A stretch of 11,476 bases of DNA. Source: CAVHXA01 sp963639765. Its GTDB lineage: Bacteria > Bacillota > Clostridia > Oscillospirales > Oscillospiraceae. Location of the stretch: positions 1 through 11,476 of the forward strand of contig CAVHXA010000060.1 of NCBI GenBank assembly GCA_963639765.1, read 5' to 3'. Below the pieces are notes generated by a model, which was not told the origin of the DNA, searched no databases, and worked only from the letters and a program-made list of their open reading frames with translations. Below, in pieces: positions 7,190-11,476 of this stretch. Numbering within the stretch: the first letter of the stretch is position 1; each line of letters starts with the position of its first letter. A program made the translations under genes and the position numbers.

Positions 7190-7560
7190 CCCGGCGCAGA
7201 GCCAGAGGAAATCCCGCTCTGCGCCGAGACAAAAAGTTCTCCAAACGCCTCGTCTGTCAAAAGCTCTGCCGTATCCTGCATCAGTTTTGCGAGGTTCAGT
7301 GCTTCCGTGTATGCCTCCGCGCTGACCCCCTCGATAGAGGACAAAATCGCGATAATGTCGGCCTTGTGCGCTTTCAGCAGCGACGGAAGCGCCTTTCTGA
7401 TGCGCTGTGCCATAAACGCCTTTGGTGTCATACCATCGGGGCATTTTTCGCGCTTGAAAAGCACAGCCGCGCTTTCGCTGGTGGCAATATTGGCAATGGG
7501 GTCAATAATGTCGGCGATAACATCAAAAACGCGGTCGCCCCGAATCTCAGATAGCTTCAT
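7165..7560 (-). CDS. Tail assembly chaperone gpG
   Basis: A 131-residue, mostly helical, acidic-tailed protein. Its ATG overlaps the tail tube stop by one base (TAATG), with GGAGGG seven bases upstream. It lies between tail tube and tape measure genes, the fixed position of the gpG/gpGT chaperones of long-tailed phages. Sequence features: an N-terminal region (EIRGDRVFDVIADIIDPIANI), a central LLKAHKADIIAILSSIEG helix block, EALNLAKLMQDTAELLTDEAFGELF, then a Gly/Ser linker (SGISSGSAPGSTEEAKE) at the end. The linker is where the shift to the T frame is expected. The protein binds tape measure protein during assembly and is absent from the finished virion, by analogy with lambda gpG. Family membership is inferred from position, fold pattern and the overlapping -1 frame. 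Confidence 0.85.
   Translation of the reverse strand: MKLSEIRGDRVFDVIADIIDPIANIATSESAAVLFKREKCPDGMTPKAFMAQRIRKALPSLLKAHKADIIAILSSIEGVSAEAYTEALNLAKLMQDTAELLTDEAFGELFVSAQSGISSGSAPGSTEEAKE
7186..7194 (-). other. Candidate -1 frameshift site (CCG GGG AGT)
   Basis: In the gpG frame the message reads CCG GGG AGT shortly before the gpG stop. A slip of one base back at GGG (GGGG at 7189-7192) keeps a perfect Gly pairing and enters the T frame at GAG TAC. It does not match the classic X XXY YYZ heptamer, because the preceding CCG would re-pair poorly as GCC. An upstream alternative is GAA CTT TTT GTC (about 7228-7239), where a P-site TTT could slip to TTT. The site is a best guess. Confidence 0.4.
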
Positions 7561-8135
7561 TAGGTGCCCTCCGTAGGATCAATGCTGTAGAATACCATCG
7601 GCATGGTGTCTTGTGCATCAATCGACACATGACCGGTCAACCCGACAGAAATCTGTCCCTTGCCGTTTTTGCTCGTCTGGATGGTAAAGCCGTCCGTAGA
7701 CAGCGCGTTTTTCAGCTGGATAGCAACAACGCCGCCGTCTGCACGGTCGCCGACCCACCAGATATCTGAGAAGTCGGTCTGTTTCAAACTTCTGCGCGGC
7801 ACGATTTTACTCGTGTTTGTAGTGTCGATGTCAGCCGCACCCAGCGACAGCTTGATGCCAGCCGGAGACGTGCCAAGAGACGTAAAGCTCATTTTGCACT
7901 CCCAGCCATCCAGATGCTTCAATTCTTTCAAGTTCGAGGGGCAGTTGTCCACATCCTCGCCCATGTCGGAGTATGTAGGCGTACAAGATGCATTGATACC
8001 GCCGGTGGTCGCGCAAATGATATCTGCGTCTGCCGGTGCGGCGACGGCAGAAGGGTCAAAGTTCTTGAGCAGTACACCAGCGTCAAGCTGCAAACTCTCA
8101 AAGGTGTCCTGCGGAATTACGGTAAATTTGCTCAT
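7560..8135 (-). CDS. Major tail tube protein
   Basis: A 191-residue protein. I choose ATG 8135 over the in-frame TTG two codons upstream (8141), because AAAGGGG lies seven bases before the ATG and would be too close to the TTG. The N-terminus MSKFTVIPQDTFESLQ, followed by DAGVLLKNFDP, is typical of a Firmicutes siphovirus tail tube family. Also visible are CATTGGINAS (41-50), DGWECKMSFTSLGTSPAGIK (76-95), SDIWWVGDRADGG (123-135) and a C-terminal strand pair ending GHVSIDAQDTMPMVFYSID. The protein polymerises as stacked hexamer rings around the tape measure. It follows the tail terminator after a 13-bp gap and overlaps gpG by one base. No sheath gene is present beside it, which argues for a non-contractile tail. 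Confidence 0.92.
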   Translation of the reverse strand: MSKFTVIPQDTFESLQLDAGVLLKNFDPSAVAAPADADIICATTGGINASCTPTYSDMGEDVDNCPSNLKELKHLDGWECKMSFTSLGTSPAGIKLSLGAADIDTTNTSKIVPRRSLKQTDFSDIWWVGDRADGGVVAIQLKNALSTDGFTIQTSKNGKGQISVGLTGHVSIDAQDTMPMVFYSIDPTEGT

Positions 8136-8148
8136 ATGCAAACCCCTT

Positions 8149-8517
8149 TCAATTTTCGGTCAGATATTCAACGGTGATGTTAAGGTATCGCCGCTTAATG
8201 TTTTTGTCGGTTTCGTCCGCGATGTTTTGACACCACGGAGACCCGCGTTTTATCCAGATATAGCCGCCGCTGCACGGAATTACCGTGCCGCCGTAGCCAA
8301 TTGCAGAGCTGATCTCTTGCGCTTTGGCGTTTGGCGTGACTTCACTTTCTGTATAGTACCAGAGATTTACGGCCAAGCTGATTTCCCCGCTATCCCACGC
8401 ACCGGTAATAAGCTCATACGTCAACCACGGGAACGTTGCATCTTCCGGCACGTTGGAGGTAGGATACGCCGTCAAAAACTGTGAAAACCACGCATGCAGC
8501 GCTTTGTCTTTTGTCAT
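8149..8517 (-). CDS. Tail terminator / tail completion protein
   Basis: A 122-residue protein. Its ATG overlaps the head closure stop (ATGA), so the two are likely coupled. It starts with a helical segment (DKALHAWFSQFLTAYPTSNVPEDA) followed by FPWLTYELITGAWDSGEISLAVNLWYYTES, GGTVIPCSGGYIWIKRGSPWCQNIAD and a final strand IKRRYLNITVEYLT. This alpha-beta-beta pattern, with the phrase FPWLTYE near residue 30 and a strand at the very end, fits the ring-forming tail terminators (lambda gpU / SPP1 gp17 type) of Firmicutes phages. Such proteins cap the tail tube and join it to the neck. Position directly before the tube gene supports the role. I cannot name a specific family with certainty. Confidence 0.78.
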   Translation of the reverse strand: MTKDKALHAWFSQFLTAYPTSNVPEDATFPWLTYELITGAWDSGEISLAVNLWYYTESEVTPNAKAQEISSAIGYGGTVIPCSGGYIWIKRGSPWCQNIADETDKNIKRRYLNITVEYLTEN

Positions 8518-8873
8518 TGCGGCAGCTCCTTCCGTTCAACGGTGAAGAACTTCAGGCCCTGAATCAGTGACCCTGCCGCCTTTGGGGCGGCACGTTCCTC
8601 CGGATTAGATGTAACGCGATAGGTGTTGCCAGTGGCCTTATCACGGAAATAATCTCCGTATTCAATGGGAACCGCCTTGTTAACAAGAGCGGAATAAACG
8701 CTCGTTACGCCGCCCTTTTCCGCTCTACGGGCTTCCATGGACGTGTCCAGTGCTTGATAGTTCAAAAATTCCGCACCGCTTGTCCACGTTGTTTCGTACC
8801 CGCCCGCGCCGTCCGGCGTTCTGGTTTTTTCCATCAGCACGCACTTACTTGCAAAATCATCCAGTAGGCTCAC
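8514..8873 (-). CDS. Head closure / minor capsid protein (GTG start)
   Basis: A 119-residue protein. The frame is open further upstream (to 9044), but that part overlaps the connector gene and reads as Arg-rich shadow sequence. The start is GTG 8871-8873, two bases after the connector stop, with GGGGG seven bases upstream. The sequence begins SLLDDFASKCVLMEK, then GAGGYETTWTSGAEF, a polar middle (EARRAEKGGVTSVYSALVNK) and VPIEYGDYFRDKATGNTYRV, followed by a strand with LKFFTVERKEL. The GDYFRD-x(5)-TYRV phrase is typical of the small beta-barrel neck proteins (Minor_capsid_1 / SPP1 gp16-like) that close the DNA channel under the connector. Located between connector and tail terminator, as expected. 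Confidence 0.8.
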   Translation of the reverse strand: MSLLDDFASKCVLMEKTRTPDGAGGYETTWTSGAEFLNYQALDTSMEARRAEKGGVTSVYSALVNKAVPIEYGDYFRDKATGNTYRVTSNPEERAAPKAAGSLIQGLKFFTVERKELPQ

Positions 8874-8875
8874 AG

Positions 8876-9301
8876 TTACACCCCCTTGATTTTCCGCCAA
8901 GTGTTTAGCCGAGCGCGGAAAGCATCTTGCCAGCCATTTAATGCGCCGCTGTCGCCTCCTGCGCTGCGTTTGGTGTAAGAATACCCCCCAAAGCTTTCGC
9001 TCTGATATGGGCTTGCGACGGCCTCTCCGTTCTTTCCTTCCCACTCTGCGATATCTTTCGCCAAATCAACAACAGCGTTTGGAATGGCCAACACCCACAC
9101 CGTACCATCAAAAGTTTCATCTGCGAGATCGTATGCGGGGTATTGATGCAGCCCATCGTTAAAGACCGACCCGACAATCCGGAAATATTGGTTGTTTTGG
9201 AGAAAGGGCAGCGCAATGCTCCCATTCTCCACGGCGAACGTGCCCCCGTGGATTTCCACGAGAAACCAATTGTTTAGATGCCGCAAAATCTGTTCAAGCA
9301 T
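8876..9301 (-). CDS. Head-tail connector, gp6-like
   Basis: A 141-residue protein starting at ATG 9301, with GAGGGGG seven bases upstream and 18 bp after the capsid gene. The N-terminus (MLEQILRHLNNWFLVEIHGG) is helical, followed by a short beta insert (PAYDLADETFDGTVWVLAIPN), a helix, and the phrase ESFGGYSYTKR (about 102-112). That last phrase corresponds to the S-x-G-x-Y-S-Y segment near the C-terminal helix of gp6/gp15-like connectors. The protein forms the ring that binds below the portal and receives the head closure protein. Immediate position after the major capsid gene fits this. The alternative is another head completion protein of the same fold. Confidence 0.8.
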   Translation of the reverse strand: MLEQILRHLNNWFLVEIHGGTFAVENGSIALPFLQNNQYFRIVGSVFNDGLHQYPAYDLADETFDGTVWVLAIPNAVVDLAKDIAEWEGKNGEAVASPYQSESFGGYSYTKRSAGGDSGALNGWQDAFRARLNTWRKIKGV

Positions 9302-9319
9302 TACACTGCCCCCTCATTG

Positions 9320-10186
9320 TCAAGATACAGACGCGAAAATCTTCGCAATCTGATTGCCGTCCGTGACCTTCGCACCGTAAACGTGCAGGCCCTTCACGCC
9401 GTCGGCAAAGCGGCTCTCCATGCGGTAACCCTCGGTCTTGATGATCTGCTCGGCGTAGGTAGTCGCAGCGTTGACCTGCGCGGTGATCTCAAAATACGGG
9501 GTCTTGCCGGCGTCCGTGCCTGTGCCGGTCTTGACATTGTTCGACATGAACACGGTAAAGCCCGCGACTTCACCCACCTTGCCGTTAATCAGGGCATCCT
9601 GACCGGCAGCTGCGGAGGACTTGGCAAAGCGATCATCCAGCAGCAGCAGTGCATAGACCTCGGGCGGCACGATGATGGTGCGGCCGGTGTTGGGGACGTT
9701 CGCCTTGTCCAGCTTCGTGCGGAGCTTGACGATGTTCTCGTAGACATTGGCCGCAGTCAGCGCAACAGGCGCGGCAGCGGAGCCGATGGTATTGCCGGAT
9801 GCAGCACCGGCGGCAATCGTCTTGAGTAGGAATGCGTCAGCCGTGTCAGCCAGCGCATAAGCGGCGCGGCCCATAGCGGTGTCGATCAGCTCACCGGCAG
9901 CCTGCACCTTGTCCACATCATCGACCTGAAAGTTGAAATACTTGCACTGGTCGATTACGAGGGTCTGATCGGTAGTGGTCAGCGCATCGGGCGCGGCAAT
10001 GTCAGAATTTTTGGTGTAGTCCTTGACGGTGATTGCGCCGATGGAATTGATGTGTACGGTGTCGCCCTGATTGGCGATGATGCCCTCATATTCACGGTTG
10101 ACCAGATTGGTCGCCACATGAGACTTGTCAAGGGCGTACAGGAGACGCGCGCTCCAAAGTTCGGGAATAAAAGTGGTAACAGCCAT
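9320..10186 (-). CDS. Major capsid protein (HK97 fold, P22 coat-like family)
   Basis: A 288-residue protein. AAAGGAG lies seven bases before the ATG, inside the end of the scaffold gene. The N-terminus MAVTTFIPELWSARLLYALD, then LVNREYEGII, GDTVHINSIGAITVKDYT (41-58), TTTDQTLVIDQCKYFNFQVDD (70-90) and the AAYALADTADAFLL helix (108-121) are characteristic of the P22-coat-like capsid family of Firmicutes phages. GRTIIVPPEVYALLLLDDRF (168-187) and RFADGVKGLHVYGAKV (259-274) belong to the A and P domains. It is far shorter than P22 coat (430 residues), which fits the absence of an inserted I-domain. Codons are strongly biased to C-ending forms (ATC, GAC, ACC, GTC), unlike the tail genes. A separate scaffold gene lies directly upstream. 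Confidence 0.95.
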   Translation of the reverse strand: MAVTTFIPELWSARLLYALDKSHVATNLVNREYEGIIANQGDTVHINSIGAITVKDYTKNSDIAAPDALTTTDQTLVIDQCKYFNFQVDDVDKVQAAGELIDTAMGRAAYALADTADAFLLKTIAAGAASGNTIGSAAAPVALTAANVYENIVKLRTKLDKANVPNTGRTIIVPPEVYALLLLDDRFAKSSAAAGQDALINGKVGEVAGFTVFMSNNVKTGTGTDAGKTPYFEITAQVNAATTYAEQIIKTEGYRMESRFADGVKGLHVYGAKVTDGNQIAKIFASVS

Positions 10187-10189
10187 GTG

Positions 10190-10789
10190 TTAAACTCCTT
10201 TCTGATTCAGGGATGCTTTGATGCTATCCCAATTCGCATTGATTTCCGCAGCCGTCATGTTCTTGATCTCTGCGGTCGTGTAACTCTTTGCTGGGGGATT
10301 TGCCGGGGGATTGGCGGGATTCGCGCCCTGCTTCTGCGTGGTGGAAATAAGGCCCTTGTAAGTGCCGGAAATCAGCGTATCAAGGCTCTTGGTATCCTTG
10401 ATTTTGTCGCCGTCCATCTCCAATGCGGCCATTTCCTCGCCACAGCCCCGCATTGCAAGGTCGAGATTCGCGCCGGTGATGTTCTTGCTCTCAAAGTAAG
10501 CCCGGACGGCCTTTTCCTTTGCCGCCTTGCTTTCCTTTGCGGTGATGTCGGTCTTATAAGCTTCAAAGGCCGAGTGTTCTTTCTCGTACTTCTCCTTATA
10601 ACCGCCATCACCCGCCGCCTTGAGGTCATCCAACTGCTTCTGGATGCCAGGCAGCTTCTCCGCGTCCGCCTTGTACTTGCTGACATCAGCTTTCAAGCCG
10701 TCCACGGTGTCGGTATGTGCTTCGATGATGGTATCGACCTGTTCATCGGTCAGCCCCATGCCCTTTAAAAGTTTGCGTGTAAGTGCCAT
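10190..10789 (-). CDS. Capsid scaffolding protein (phage GP20 family)
   Basis: A 199-residue protein starting at ATG 10789, with AAGGAG eight bases upstream. It opens with LLKGMGLTDEQVDTIIEAHTDTVDGLKADV, the typical start of the phage minor structural GP20/scaffold family. A charged coiled coil follows (about 33-95, rich in Lys, Glu and Ala), then a helical region (RAYFESKNITGANLDLAMRG), a flexible linker with repeated NPPA units (157-167), and a short C-terminal helix-turn-helix (TTAEIKNMTAAEINANWDSI) that is likely to bind capsid subunits. It directs procapsid assembly and leaves before maturation. The stop is 3 bp before the capsid start, so both are probably made from one message at linked rates. 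Confidence 0.93.
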   Translation of the reverse strand: MALTRKLLKGMGLTDEQVDTIIEAHTDTVDGLKADVSKYKADAEKLPGIQKQLDDLKAAGDGGYKEKYEKEHSAFEAYKTDITAKESKAAKEKAVRAYFESKNITGANLDLAMRGCGEEMAALEMDGDKIKDTKSLDTLISGTYKGLISTTQKQGANPANPPANPPAKSYTTAEIKNMTAAEINANWDSIKASLNQKGV

Positions 10790-10870
10790 GACACTATCTC
10801 CTTTTCTTTGGCCCCATTTCTTCGGGGGCGATAGTTTTTATAATAACCGCCGTCCCTTGCGGTAATTAAC
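10790..10870 (-). promoter_or_regulatory. Leader region before the scaffold gene: dyad, hairpin and ribosome binding site
   Basis: This 81-bp non-coding stretch separates the upstream terminator from the scaffold ATG. It contains an inverted repeat with 10-bp arms and one mismatch (TAATTACCGC / GCGGTTATTA, 10841-10868) around the 8-base centre AAGGGACG. A second, shorter hairpin (GCCCC / GGGGC, 10811-10829) follows, then AAGGAG. It could be an operator, a structured 5' leader of the scaffold-capsid message, or both. I do not recognise it as a known riboswitch or leader family. Confidence 0.5.
10837..10865 (-). promoter_or_regulatory. Possible promoter for scaffold and capsid genes
   Basis: On the minus strand, TTACCG (10860-10865) and TATAAA (10837-10842) are separated by 17 bp. 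The -10 is good but the -35 is poor (3 of 6 against TTGACA). A TTGTTA at 10867-10872 is a better -35 but too far from the -10. The position directly after an intrinsic terminator makes a fresh promoter plausible. If real, its -35 half lies inside the inverted repeat, so a protein bound there would affect it. Weak evidence. Confidence 0.35.
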
Positions 10871-10910
10871 AAAAAGAGCCAACCGGCTACAAATCGTAGT
10901 CAGTCGGCTC
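10871..10910 (-). terminator. Rho-independent terminator
   Basis: On the minus strand, GAGCCGACTGACTAC pairs with GTAGCCGGTTGGCTC across the five-base loop GATTT, with one mismatch and two G-T pairs. A run of five T follows directly (10871-10875). The stem includes the stop codon of the 59-residue gene. It would end or weaken transcription coming from the upstream head genes just before the scaffold gene. Confidence 0.85.
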
Positions 10911-11079
10911 CATTCAGCCCGTCCCGCCCAACATTTAGGGCGTGGGTGCTATGTTCAGTTTTAAGCCGTTTTCGCTGGATCGTCTGCACGATGATGTTTC
11001 CGTCCTTGTCTCGCAGCAGCTCGACGCGAAAGCCTTTTTCAAGTGCCTCCATAATGGCCTTAATCGTTTCCTTATCCAT
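10900..11079 (-). CDS. Small phage protein of unknown function (59 residues)
   Basis: ATG 11077-11079 to TGA 10900-10902, overlapping the end of the gp10-like gene by 8 bp. GGAGGA lies about 11 bases before the ATG. The sequence starts MDKETIKAIMEALEKGFRVE, then LLRDKDGNIIVQTIQRKRLK, giving one helix followed by a predicted beta hairpin with a basic end; the last 20 residues look unstructured. Small proteins with this start and a DKxGNI-like turn are common in clostridial phage genomes, but I know of no assigned role. Overlap with the gene upstream suggests coupled translation. Its stop codon lies inside the terminator stem, so ribosomes finishing it would cover part of the hairpin. Confidence 0.7.
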   Translation of the reverse strand: MDKETIKAIMEALEKGFRVELLRDKDGNIIVQTIQRKRLKTEHSTHALNVGRDGLNGAD

Positions 11080-11476
11080 TTTTCATCGCGTCCTCCAATA
11101 TCTCCCAGTATTGGGCGGCATGGCCTGCGGCGGCAGGCTTTAGGAACGGCTGCGGCTTGTTGCCGTGCGTATAGTGCCAATTGCCCTTTGCGTCCTGATA
11201 CACCCACGGCGTAGGTCGTCCACCGCCGCCCTCGGCATATTTGCCTGTGCCAAGCTCCACATACGGCGCATACTCACTATTCGTGCCGATGTAGGCCGCT
11301 GGCTCGTCCTCGTCCACCGCGTGGGTGATGCTGTTGCGGAGATTACCGGTATCGACGGGGCATAGCCTTTTTGCATAACCCTCCGCAACCAGCCCGCACG
11401 TTTCCAGCCCTTTTAGCAGCGCAGCTTTAATGCGCTCAGCGGCTTCTTTGCTGTTGTCGTGGATTTCAATGCTCAT
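11072..11476 (-). CDS. HK97 gp10-like head-tail / minor capsid protein
   Basis: A 134-residue protein whose ATG is the last codon of the window, so its ribosome binding site is out of sight. The N-terminal helix (IHDNSKEAAERIKAALLKGLETCGLVAEGYAKRL) followed by CPVDTGNLRNSITH (39-52), the AYIGTNSEYAPYVELGTGKYAEGG block (61-84) and PQPFLKPA (108-115) are hallmarks of the HK97 gp10 family. Family members are usually encoded in the neck cluster, between head closure and tail terminator, and act in head-tail joining. Here the gene precedes the scaffold gene, and the neck cluster has no other gp10. The start is natural for the family, so the protein is probably complete. Confidence 0.88.
   Translation of the reverse strand: MSIEIHDNSKEAAERIKAALLKGLETCGLVAEGYAKRLCPVDTGNLRNSITHAVDEDEPAAYIGTNSEYAPYVELGTGKYAEGGGGRPTPWVYQDAKGNWHYTHGNKPQPFLKPAAAGHAAQYWEILEDAMKNG

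Noticed and set aside
8136..8141. TTG start two codons upstream in the tail tube gene
   Set aside because: AAAGGGG would be too close to it. The ATG at 8135 has ideal spacing, and the family starts at MSKF or similar.
7660..8484. A 274-codon plus-strand open frame antisense to tail tube and tail terminator
   Set aside because: It crosses two well-supported minus-strand genes, shows no family pattern, and is the only strong hint of plus-strand coding there.
8874..9044. Longer N-terminus for the head closure protein
   Set aside because: The extension is Arg/Lys-rich shadow sequence inside the connector gene. A GTG with a good ribosome binding site lies just after the connector stop.
9278..9829. 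A 183-codon plus-strand open frame antisense to the capsid gene
   Set aside because: It is an effect of the strong C-ending codon bias of the capsid gene, which depletes stops in the antisense frames.
1..11476. Defence, anti-defence or other accessory system
   Set aside because: Every gene is accounted for as a virion-structure gene or a small operon protein. No enzyme, toxin or nuclease motif was seen on either strand.

Overview
The window is a block of phage or prophage virion-structure genes. Every gene lies on the minus strand, so transcription runs from position 11476 down towards 1. The gene families and the strong GGAGG-type ribosome binding sites in front of nearly every gene suggest a Bacillota host, most likely a gut clostridium of the Oscillospirales type; the host is an inference. 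No sheath gene sits next to the tail tube gene, and tube, tail chaperone and tape measure follow in the usual order, so the virion should have a long, flexible, non-contractile tail (siphovirus morphology).

Layout in transcription order. (1) Head start: an HK97 gp10-like protein (11072-11476) and a 59-residue small protein (10900-11079) whose end runs into an intrinsic terminator (10871-10910). (2) A 110-bp spacer, the only real intergenic region, holds that terminator, a possible promoter, a 10-bp-arm inverted repeat and a second hairpin. (3) Capsid: GP20-type scaffold (10190-10789) and a P22-coat-like, HK97-fold major capsid protein (9320-10186). (4) Neck: gp6-like connector (8876-9301), head closure protein (8514-8873) and tail terminator (8149-8517). 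(5) Tail: tube protein (7560-8135), tail assembly chaperone gpG (7165-7560) with a -1 frame extension (gpGT, to 6923), and a 619-residue tape measure protein (5067-6926). (6) Tail tip and host recognition: a small Dit-like protein (4689-5063), an 822-residue hub protein fused to a glycine-rich adhesin-like part (2218-4686), a fibre with a carbohydrate-binding-like module (1301-2218), a second glycine-rich protein (416-1288), and the start of a BppU-like baseplate protein that leaves the window (1-419).

Apart from the spacer, genes overlap by 1-8 bp or are separated by at most 18 bp, so translational coupling in one long late operon is likely. Portal, terminase and minor head genes would be expected beyond 11476, and lysis genes beyond position 1. 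There are no tRNAs, insertion sequences, CRISPR arrays, integrases or defence genes here.

The points most worth checking are the gpG/gpGT frameshift with a non-standard slip site, the dyad and terminator in front of the scaffold-capsid genes, the gp10-like gene placed ahead of the scaffold instead of in the neck cluster, the hub-adhesin fusion with an inserted beta-rich domain, and the strict 22-residue repeat in the tape measure protein.
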